Below, one piece after another: positions 1 through 5,499 of a stretch of DNA of 5,499 bases. Positions within the stretch are counted from its first letter, which is position 1, and each line of letters begins with the position of its first letter. The position numbers and the translations under genes were made by a program. The notes beneath the pieces were generated by a model that saw only the letters and a list, made by a program, of their open reading frames with translations, ran no database searches and was not told the origin of the DNA. Source of the DNA: Chloroflexota bacterium (lineage in GTDB: Bacteria; Chloroflexota; Anaerolineae; Anaerolineales; Villigracilaceae); contig JAKANW010000257.1 of the NCBI GenBank assembly GCA_021823555.1, positions 1 to 5,499 on the forward strand, given 5' to 3'.

Positions 1-1869
1 CGACTGGCGCGGCAAATCGTTTGGAGTCTTGCCGCGCTCGCCTTGGCCGCCTGGGCCGGTTGGATTCTGCCGCGCCGCAAGCAGGCGCTGATCGCCCTGC
101 TCCCCACCACGGGCCTGCTGGCTTACCTGCAATATTACAGCCAACCGGCCGCGCTCAATTTTTTGCTGCACCTGCTGCTCCTGCTCATGCTGGCCGCGCT
201 GACCGAGGGAAGCCATGCTCTACACAGCCTCTCCGCCGACACGCTCACGGCGGCGTTCCTCGTTTCCATCGTGATCCTGTTTGCCGCCGGGGTGACACCT
301 TCCATCTCCGTTCGTTCCGTGGCAAAGGCGGTCGAGCAGAGCGCCCAAACGGAGCAAAATGATTCCACGGCAAGATCGCTGGGACTGGAAAGCGGCCGAA
401 CCCCGCATCAATACGTGCAGCCCGGATTGCCGCGTGAACGTCTCATCGAGGGCGCACCGCACCTTTCCCAGACGGTGATCTTCACAGTATCCACCGGCGA
501 CCTGCCGCCCATGCCGCGCCTGCCGCGCGAGGAAACGCCGCCAAATTACTACTGGCGCACAATCACCTACGACACCTACACCGGGCGCGGCTGGGCGGTC
601 ACGCTCAACGCAAGCCGCGACGAACGCCCCAACACGCTGTTGCTGGACGCACTTCCAAGCGGATACCGGCTGGTGAAACTGGATGTGCAGAAAATGGAGG
701 ACATGCCGAGTCTGCCCTGGACCGGAGAGCTGGTCCGCGCAGACCAAGCGATCCACACCGCCTGGCGGACCCTGCCAGACTCCCGGGCGCGTTCGCTCGA
801 CCCTCTGCGCGGCGCGGACCTGATCGCGGCTGCGTCCAACGTGCGGACGGCGCACATCGAGTCCACCCTGCCCAATTTCAGCGTGGGACAATTGCGCGCC
901 TCATCTGCCAATTACCCCGATTGGGTGCGCGCACAATATCTCAACCTGCCGGACGAACTCCCCCAGCGCGTGCGCGACCTGGCAATCGAACTGACCGCCA
1001 ACCAGCCCACCGCCTATGACCGCGCCGCAGTAATCGAAGCTTACCTGCGAAAATTCCCATACACGCTGAATGTCCCGGCCCCGCCCGCCGACCGGGACGT
1101 GGCCGATTATTTTCTCTTCGACCTGCAAAAAGGCTACTGCGATTACTATGCTACTGCAATGGTGGCGCTGGCGCGTGCGGCTGGAATGCCGGCGCGGCTG
1201 GTGACTGGCTATGCCAGCGGCGTATACGTTCCCCCGGAAGCATACTACCGCGTGCGCGAATCGGACGCGCACAGTTGGGTAGAAATCTATTTCACTGGGC
1301 TGGGCTGGGTGGAGTTCGAACCGACCGCCAACCGCCCATTGATCCCGCACACCGAGGGGCAGTCAACGCCCGCGCCAGAAATCCCATTGAACCAGCAGTT
1401 TCCTGCCGCGCCTGAACCGTGGGCGGTGACATTCCTGCGAAGGATTCGCCCATTCACTTGGCCGATTTTGCTAACGGGAGTTTTGATTTGCGCCGGGGTT
1501 ATCGCGGCCACGGAGATGCTACGTGAACGCCGCAGACGCAACGCGCCCGTGGAGACCATCGCCGAAATTTACAGGCAAGTCTACCGCCTGGGCCATCCAC
1601 TGACCGGCGAAACGCGGCACATGTACACACCCTTGACGTTTGCTGGTTCCCTGGAAAAACGCCTGGGACTTCTACCAACTTCAAAACGCCTGCGTACTTT
1701 CCTAGCCCCCGCCAAAGCGGAGGTAGCCGCGCTCACCGACCTATATGTCCGCGCCATCTATAGTCCGCTCCCGCCGACGAGGGAGGAGACGATTCAAGCG
1801 CTGAGGATGTGGAGGAGGCTGATTTGGCGGCTGCGGCTGATGAAGATGATCTCTGGTAGAGCGAGATAG
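1..1869 (+). CDS. TgpA-like membrane-anchored transglutaminase, 5' end cut off by the window edge
   Basis: The frame is open from base 1 to the TAG at 1867-1869, giving 622 visible residues. The first possible start inside the window (TTG at 43) falls within a membrane helix, so the gene begins upstream. Numbered from base 1, hydrophobic segments lie at about 7-24, 30-46, 51-69 and 81-98. An outside region follows, with an NYYWRTITYDTYTGRGW stretch near 182-198. The transglutaminase-like core is at about 335-450: Cys380 in GYCDYYATAM, His424 in DAHSWVEIYF and Glu440 in WVEFEPTAN. A last membrane helix at about 487-507 is followed by RERRRR (inside-positive) and a cytoplasmic tail resembling DUF4129. 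This order is that of the TgpA family, whose members often sit downstream of MoxR ATPase and DUF58 genes; that region is outside the window. The family is expected to act on proteins at the outer face of the membrane, but the substrate is unknown. Family assignment is confident; enzymatic activity is inferred. Confidence 0.9.
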   Translation, partial: RLARQIVWSLAALALAAWAGWILPRRKQALIALLPTTGLLAYLQYYSQPAALNFLLHLLLLLMLAALTEGSHALHSLSADTLTAAFLVSIVILFAAGVTPSISVRSVAKAVEQSAQTEQNDSTARSLGLESGRTPHQYVQPGLPRERLIEGAPHLSQTVIFTVSTGDLPPMPRLPREETPPNYYWRTITYDTYTGRGWAVTLNASRDERPNTLLLDALPSGYRLVKLDVQKMEDMPSLPWTGELVRADQAIHTAWRTLPDSRARSLDPLRGADLIAAASNVRTAHIESTLPNFSVGQLRASSANYPDWVRAQYLNLPDELPQRVRDLAIELTANQPTAYDRAAVIEAYLRKFPYTLNVPAPPADRDVADYFLFDLQKGYCDYYATAMVALARAAGMPARLVTGYASGVYVPPEAYYRVRESDAHSWVEIYFTGLGWVEFEPTANRPLIPHTEGQSTPAPEIPLNQQFPAAPEPWAVTFLRRIRPFTWPILLTGVLICAGVIAATEMLRERRRRNAPVETIAEIYRQVYRLGHPLTGETRHMYTPLTFAGSLEKRLGLLPTSKRLRTFLAPAKAEVAALTDLYVRAIYSPLPPTREETIQALRMWRRLIWRLRLMKMISGRAR

Positions 1870-1882
1870 TATCTCACTCTAC
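1856..1882. terminator. Hairpin between convergent genes, probable bidirectional terminator
   Basis: GTAGAGCGAGAT (1856-1867) pairs with ATCTCACTCTAC (1871-1882) around a 3-base loop. Eleven of 12 positions match; the odd pair is C-A in plus-strand RNA but a G-U wobble in minus-strand RNA, so the minus transcript forms the better stem. The hairpin includes the stop codons of both converging genes (1867-1869 and 1879-1881). No long T-tract follows on either side (TGTTCTCTC on the plus strand), so termination may be weak or need Rho. The placement between tail-to-tail genes supports a terminator role; this is inference. Confidence 0.6.
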
Positions 1883-2721
1883 TGTTCTCTCAAAAACTCC
1901 AGCACCAACTTATTGAACTCCTCCGGCTTGGATTGGTGCGGGACGTGGCCGCCTGGGAGAACCTGGCCGCGCGCATGAGGCAGGGCATCGACAAGCTTGG
2001 TGAAAGAGGCAGGCGCGAGGGTTTGGTCGCGGTCACCCCAGATGACGAGGGTGGGCACGGGAATGCGCGCCAAACTCAAGGTCAGGTCGGGAGCGGTATT
2101 GGGGATATTGAACGCGCCGGGGGCGGTGCGCTTGTAGTCGAGCGCGGTCTGGCGGACGACCTCCTCCGAGAGGGTCAGATCCGAGCCGCCGGTGCGGCCG
2201 AGTGCCACGTTGGTGAGGCTGATGATCCAGTTGAAGATCCACTGCGGGGTGCGCTCCACCACGAAGGCGTTGAGCTTGGGGCGGCGATAGGTGCGGCGTA
2301 AAAAGCCGGGAAGTTGGTCGATGCGGTAGAACGGATCAACCAGCACCAGGGAGCGCAGGTGGTTGGGATGACGCATGGCGTAGCGCAAGGCAATGTAGCC
2401 ACCCAGAGAATGACCGACGAGCGCGAACGGCTGGGTGAGATGCAGGGAATCAACCCACGCTTCGAAATGTTTGACGAGCCATTTGGTTCGATAGGCGCGC
2501 GAGGCGGGTTTAGGGCTGGCGCCGTGGCCAAGCAGGTCGAGAGCGTAACCGTGATAGCCTGCGGCGGCCAGTTCGGGCAGGAGCAGGTCCCAGTCGTGCA
2601 GCGACGCGGCCAGGCCATGAACGAGAAGAACCGGAGCGCCGTCCTGCGGACCTTGCTCCACAAAATTCGCTTGTTCAGGGATTTCGATCTTTTGTCCCCT
2701 CACCGGTTTGGTATTTTTCAT
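1879..2721 (-). CDS. Alpha/beta hydrolase (serine hydrolase fold), stand-alone
   Basis: This 280-residue protein has the usual length of a single-domain alpha/beta hydrolase. The oxyanion-hole HG motif is at 35-36 (LLVHGLAAS), the nucleophile Ser105 in GHSLGG, the acid most likely Asp232 in WGDRDQTLAP, and the base His259 in GGHVPHQ. A cap region lies at about 130-210. No signal peptide or membrane anchor is seen, so it is probably cytoplasmic. The ATG at 2721 is chosen because the residues before the HG motif (KIEIPEQANFVEQGP) look like the expected first beta strands. The start has only a weak ribosome site and lies 47 bases inside the end of the upstream hydrolase-ligase gene, so translation is probably coupled to it. 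A GTG at 2661, just past that gene's stop, is a less likely start. The family includes esterases, lipases, C-C bond hydrolases and haloperoxidase-like enzymes; substrate cannot be assigned. The context suggests ester or lipid hydrolysis feeding the ligase. Confidence 0.92.
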   Translation of the reverse strand: MKNTKPVRGQKIEIPEQANFVEQGPQDGAPVLLVHGLAASLHDWDLLLPELAAAGYHGYALDLLGHGASPKPASRAYRTKWLVKHFEAWVDSLHLTQPFALVGHSLGGYIALRYAMRHPNHLRSLVLVDPFYRIDQLPGFLRRTYRRPKLNAFVVERTPQWIFNWIISLTNVALGRTGGSDLTLSEEVVRQTALDYKRTAPGAFNIPNTAPDLTLSLARIPVPTLVIWGDRDQTLAPASFTKLVDALPHARGQVLPGGHVPHQSKPEEFNKLVLEFLREQ

Positions 2722-5281
2722 ATCGTTTTGCCAATTCTCTGCGAAGAACTTTTCCTATGAACGTGCGTGGAAAATCGTCCATGAAGATTACGAAGCGCGG
2801 CACAAGATCGGGAGGCAGACGCCGCTTGCAATAGGCAATGACCGCCTCGGGTGCGGGACGTTCGCGATTTGCGATGACAAAGGCGAATGGATGTCCCGCC
2901 ACCGCCGTAACAGCCACTTCCTTGACTTGAGGAATTTCGTAGATGACTTCTTCCACGTCACGCGGAAAGGCGGGTTTGGGTTTGGATCTCACCAGGCCCG
3001 GTCTGGCAGGATACCACATGTCGGCCTTGCGGGCAATAATCCGAAAATAGCCGTCCTCGTCCACTTGGGCCACGTCGCCGGTGAACAGCCAGCCATCGGA
3101 GGTGAGCGCCTGCCGGGTGGCCTCAGGATTGCGCCAGTAACCAAGCATCACCTGTGGGCCGCGCACCGCCAGCTCGCCAATGTGACCCGGCTTGACCGGC
3201 TTGCCGTTGCGGGTCAAGTCACGAATGGCGGCCTCGGTGGAGGGAAGCGGAACGCCAATACTGCCCACCTTACGGTCGCCGCCCAAGGGGTTGGCGTGGG
3301 TGATCGGGCCGGCCTCGGTGAGACCGTAGCCTTCCACCAACTTGCCGCGGGTCAATTTCTCGAAGGCTTCCTGCACTTCCACTGGCAAAGGCGCAGAACC
3401 GCTGATGCAAGCCTTGATGGAGGCAATGCCATATTTGCGCGCCCCGCGGAAGTTGTTGATGGCCACGTACATATTCGGCACGCCCGGGAAAATAGTGGGA
3501 CGATATTTCTTGATGGACTTGAGCAGGTCGTTGATCTCAAAGCGCGCTTTGAGTATCAGCGAAGCGCCCAACGAAACCGGCACGTTCAAGGCAGCGGTGA
3601 GTCCGTAACTGTGCGAAAACGGCAGGACGCACAGGAAGCGCTCGCGGCCCTCCTCGGCGGCAGGCAGCCAGTGACGCGTCTGCACGGCGTTGGCAACCAG
3701 ATTACGATGCGTCAGCATGACGCCCTTGGGTGCGGCGGTTGTCCCGCCGGTGTATTGGATGACGGCCAAGTCATCGGACGAGACTTCGAGGGTGGGCGAA
3801 TGAGCATCCTGCCCGCGCATAAAATGACGCCAGCGAATGGCGCCGGGCACGGTGAGGCCGCGATGACGCCAACGCGAGATTAGTTTTTGGGGCAGGGACA
3901 AATAATCGGCCGGGTCGGTGAGCAGGATGTGCGGCAGGCCGGTGACGTTTTGGATTTGCTGGGCCATGCCTGCCGAAAGGTTGAGCGTGACCAGCAGGCT
4001 GGGGTCGGCATCCTTAACTTGATGGATGAGTTCTTCGGGATCCGTCATGGGCGGCATGAAGACCGCCACCGCACCGACTTTGAGCGCGCCGTAAAAGCCG
4101 ATCACTATTTGCGGGGTATTGGGCAAGAGCAGGACGACGCGTGCGCCGCGTCCCAGGCCCAAGCCGAGCAGGGCGTTGGCGAAGCGGTTGGCCTCGTGGT
4201 TGAGGCGGCGGTACGAAAGCCGCGTCCCTTCGAAATAGATGGCGGTGCGGTTGGGGAAACGCCGCACAGCAGAGCGCAGGAGATGCTGTAACGGGATACG
4301 CGGCACACTGATAGTGTAGGGCACGCCCTTTTCGTAACTTGAAAGCCAGGGACGTTCCTTGAGCAGGGATTTGCGGGAATCTGCAGGCTGGGTTCGAGCC
4401 GCCCCAGCCTGCACGGGGTTGCTCAATCTGCCATCTTCCTTCGGCTGGTCCCGGTATACTGCTGTGCGGCCACTCAATCCACTGTTTGCAGCAGGTACAT
4501 CGTCGCGCCAGGAATGCTGGGACTTGCCTTCAAGGAAACGTTCGATGGCGCGGTTGACGGCGTCGCGCCGTTCAAGCATGACCATGTGGCCGGATGCGCC
4601 AATATCGGCCTCTTCGGCCCCCGGAATGGAGCGCGTGACTTCCTCGAAGTAGACGCGTTCAAAGACGGCGTCACGATGGCCGCGAATAACGAGGGTGGGA
4701 ACGCGGAGGGCGCGGAATTTGTCCCAGCCAACCCATTTGGAGAGGCTGGCCGCGTAGAGAGGTTTGAGCACATGCGGCGGGGCGGAGAGCCAGGAACGCG
4801 TGAAGGGATCGACCAGGCGCAGGATCACGTTCGGAAGGGCCAGACCCAGCCGGAAGAAGGCGTTGAGGCGAAATTCCCCGGCGGTGGCGATCAAAACGAG
4901 ACGTTCCACCCGCTCTGGGTGAGTCAGGGCGAAGTCAGCCGCGAGCGCGCCGCCGAAGGAATGCCCCACCAGCACCACCGGTGTGGTAACGCGCAAGACA
5001 GCCAGCGCGGTCAGGAGGTCGTTTTGCAGGGTGGGCATATCGTAGCCGGAGGCCGGTTTGTCGGAGAGACCGTGGCCGCGCAGGTCGAGGGCAATGACGC
5101 GGTTGGCGAGTGAGAACTTTTGTAACTGGTAATTCCACTGCATGGCCTGACCGCCAAACCCGTGCAGAAACACGAAGGTGTGCTGGGGCTGATCGGGGGA
5201 GACATCGAGGGCCGAGAGGCGCACCAGCGGGTTGGCGGAGACGCGTATTTCGTGCCGGTAGAGGTCGAGGTCAAGTTCCAT
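2675..5281 (-). CDS. Fusion of alpha/beta hydrolase and long-chain acyl-CoA synthetase (AMP-binding)
   Basis: An 868-residue protein with two catalytic domains. Residues 1-251 are an alpha/beta hydrolase: HG at 40-41 (FLHGFGG), Ser108 in GHSFGG, Asp204 in RGHRDAV, His232 in SGHMVMLE. Residues 252-304 are a low-complexity-like linker. Residues 305-855 are a FadD-type adenylate-forming ligase: phosphate loop YTGGTTAAPKG at 510-520, GYGLTE at 651-656, the fatty acyl-CoA synthetase signature DGWLFTGD at 729-736, hinge-region Arg751, and the A10 lysine Lys844 in RTFIGKVLRREL. The ligase should form acyl-adenylate and then acyl-CoA from a fatty acid, ATP and CoA in the cytoplasm. Oddities are an Ala (516) where the loop usually has Gly, and about eight extra residues after the hinge. 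ATG at 5281 is preferred over an in-frame TTG at 5353 because the latter lies in the promoter -35 box and its extra residues read like translated repeat. It is the first gene of a two-gene operon. Domain calls are firm; chain length and the hydrolase substrate are unknown. Confidence 0.93.
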   Translation of the reverse strand: MELDLDLYRHEIRVSANPLVRLSALDVSPDQPQHTFVFLHGFGGQAMQWNYQLQKFSLANRVIALDLRGHGLSDKPASGYDMPTLQNDLLTALAVLRVTTPVVLVGHSFGGALAADFALTHPERVERLVLIATAGEFRLNAFFRLGLALPNVILRLVDPFTRSWLSAPPHVLKPLYAASLSKWVGWDKFRALRVPTLVIRGHRDAVFERVYFEEVTRSIPGAEEADIGASGHMVMLERRDAVNRAIERFLEGKSQHSWRDDVPAANSGLSGRTAVYRDQPKEDGRLSNPVQAGAARTQPADSRKSLLKERPWLSSYEKGVPYTISVPRIPLQHLLRSAVRRFPNRTAIYFEGTRLSYRRLNHEANRFANALLGLGLGRGARVVLLLPNTPQIVIGFYGALKVGAVAVFMPPMTDPEELIHQVKDADPSLLVTLNLSAGMAQQIQNVTGLPHILLTDPADYLSLPQKLISRWRHRGLTVPGAIRWRHFMRGQDAHSPTLEVSSDDLAVIQYTGGTTAAPKGVMLTHRNLVANAVQTRHWLPAAEEGRERFLCVLPFSHSYGLTAALNVPVSLGASLILKARFEINDLLKSIKKYRPTIFPGVPNMYVAINNFRGARKYGIASIKACISGSAPLPVEVQEAFEKLTRGKLVEGYGLTEAGPITHANPLGGDRKVGSIGVPLPSTEAAIRDLTRNGKPVKPGHIGELAVRGPQVMLGYWRNPEATRQALTSDGWLFTGDVAQVDEDGYFRIIARKADMWYPARPGLVRSKPKPAFPRDVEEVIYEIPQVKEVAVTAVAGHPFAFVIANRERPAPEAVIAYCKRRLPPDLVPRFVIFMDDFPRTFIGKVLRRELAKRYEKYQTGEGTKDRNP
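4382..4413. repeat. Perfect 11-bp inverted repeat inside the linker
   Basis: TGCAGGCTGGG (4382-4392) and CCCAGCCTGCA (4403-4413) are exact inverted copies separated by a 10-base spacer. RNA from this stretch would form a GC-rich hairpin. No T-run follows in the direction of transcription, so it is not a standard intrinsic terminator. It lies where the linker is least constrained as protein. Confidence 0.75.
4424..4442 (-). promoter_or_regulatory. Possible internal ribosome site and TTG start for a separate ligase
   Basis: On the minus strand AAGGAAGA (4441-4434) is followed, after 7 bases, by an in-frame TTG (4426-4424, residue 286). Translation from here would give a 583-residue protein, close to the usual length of a free FadD-type ligase. 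This ribosome site is better than any seen before the ATG at 5281. Use of this start is a hypothesis. Confidence 0.35.
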
Positions 5282-5282
5282 G

Positions 5283-5314
5283 GGTGGGAGGTTGGTGGAT
5301 TGGTAAATCGGTAG
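5283..5314 (-). repeat. Four imperfect 8-bp tandem units in the operon leader
   Basis: Read on the minus strand the leader divides into CTACCGAT, TTACCAAT, CCACCAAC and CTCCCACC, which keep an ACC-like core with an 8-base period and decay toward the ATG. The units fill nearly the whole predicted leader and leave no Shine-Dalgarno sequence. Similar short-period repeats occur between genes in some Chloroflexota (recalled, not checked). Confidence 0.5.
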
Positions 5315-5324
5315 ACCGACGTCA

Positions 5325-5353
5325 AGTATCAGGGGGGATGGGACAAGTGTCAA
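5325..5353 (-). promoter_or_regulatory. Sigma-70-like promoter for the hydrolase-ligase operon
   Basis: On the minus strand an exact TTGACA (5353-5348) is followed by a 17-base spacer and GATACT (5330-5325), which matches four of six positions of TATAAT. Transcription would start near 5318, leaving a leader of about 37 bases before the ATG at 5281. Spacing and position are ideal for a housekeeping promoter. No operator palindrome is evident. Confidence 0.6.
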
Positions 5354-5499
5354 GGAGGTTGAGGGGGCGCGTGGTCAGATAGCCGGATGGAGGCGGGGAG
5401 GGAGGCGGGATTTGATGAGAGCTTCCCGTTTTTCGATCTTTTTTCACTTTTTGGAAGGGGATTTTAAGGATGATATGCGCCCTCACCCTGGTCCTCTCT
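5354..5499. other. Non-coding stretch at the right edge: G-rich then T-rich
   Basis: No convincing gene is seen. The plus strand is strongly purine- and G-rich up to about 5410, with the 9-mer GGAGGCGGG at 5389-5397 and again at 5401-5409. It then turns T-rich at about 5428-5452, with three runs of five or six Ts. The last 20 or so bases (CCCTCACCCTGGTCCTCTC) resemble the start of a common pyrimidine-rich intergenic repeat, but the window ends before this can be judged. Confidence 0.4.

Larger units (their letters stand above)
4370..4528 (-). other. Interdomain linker of the fusion protein, resembling a former intergenic region
   Basis: The 53 codons for residues 252-304 join the hydrolase end (ERFLEG) to the ligase start (LLKERPWLSSYE). 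They are rich in Ser, Arg, Gln, Asp, Ala and Pro and show no recognisable motif or hydrophobic core. The DNA contains an inverted repeat and a Shine-Dalgarno-like start, which are features of space between genes. The reading that two separate genes fused by loss of a stop codon is inference. Confidence 0.5.

Noticed and set aside
220..891. 223-residue minus-strand open frame opposite the transglutaminase
   Set aside because: Antisense to a gene with clear family motifs; its Arg- and Gly-rich product has no domain pattern.
2708..3883. 391-residue plus-strand open frame opposite the ligase
   Set aside because: It lies entirely antisense to the well-supported ligase domain, shows no recognisable motif, and is a common by-product of high GC codon use.
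4514..5113. 199-residue plus-strand open frame opposite the fused hydrolase domain
   Set aside because: Shadow of the hydrolase codons; no motif, and the real product keeps a full catalytic triad on the other strand.
2675..5281. OleBC (beta-lactone synthesis and decarboxylation) identity for the fusion
   Set aside because: The hydrolase part has a Ser nucleophile in GHSFGG rather than the Asp of the OleB family, the ligase has FadD-like signatures, and no OleA or OleD gene is seen in this window.
5279..5353. Upstream TTG start giving an 892-residue fusion protein
   Set aside because: The TTG is part of the predicted -35 box, lies before the expected transcript start, and the extra 24 residues (with IYQSTNLPP) look like translated repeat.
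5470..5499. Start of a rightward gene (ATG at 5470, hydrophobic first residues, GGAAGGGG upstream)
   Set aside because: Only ten codons are visible, and the sequence CCCTCACCCTGGTCCTCTC resembles a common intergenic repeat, so a coding call is not supported.

Overview
The window looks like a piece of a GC-rich bacterial chromosome. The style of the proteins suggests Chloroflexota, class Anaerolineae: a TgpA-like membrane transglutaminase, a FadD-like ligase of the 'PRDVEEV' type, and a short-period repeat of the kind often seen between genes in that group. This placement is an inference from memory of protein style. There is no marker gene here, so it is not firm.

Layout. Bases 1-1869 (+) hold the 3' part of a TgpA-type transglutaminase. 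Its frame is open at the left edge, so the true start lies outside the window. It ends nine bases before the stop of an oppositely oriented gene, and a 12-bp hairpin (1856-1882) covers both stop codons and probably serves as a shared terminator. Bases 1879-2721 (-) encode a stand-alone serine alpha/beta hydrolase. Bases 2675-5281 (-) encode an 868-residue two-domain protein, with an alpha/beta hydrolase in its N-terminal 250 residues and a long-chain acyl-CoA synthetase (AMP-binding ligase) in the rest. The two minus-strand genes overlap by 47 bases and form one operon. A well-formed sigma-70-like promoter (5325-5353) precedes the operon. Bases 5282-5499 are otherwise non-coding, with a leader of 8-bp repeats, a G-rich stretch and T-rich tracts.

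How the genes may work together. The operon pairs two Ser-His-Asp hydrolases with an ATP-dependent fatty acyl-CoA ligase. The simplest model is that ester or lipid hydrolysis frees carboxylic acids, which the fused ligase domain then activates to acyl-CoA. Substrates cannot be read from the sequence. The transglutaminase converges on this operon and is probably unrelated in function.

Most interesting points: the in-frame hydrolase-ligase fusion; its linker, which resembles a former intergenic region (an 11-bp perfect inverted repeat plus a Shine-Dalgarno-like TTG start that would give a normal-size 583-residue ligase); and an extended, altered hinge loop (A8 region) in the ligase. I found no clear evidence of a wholly new system, mobile element, CRISPR array or RNA gene.
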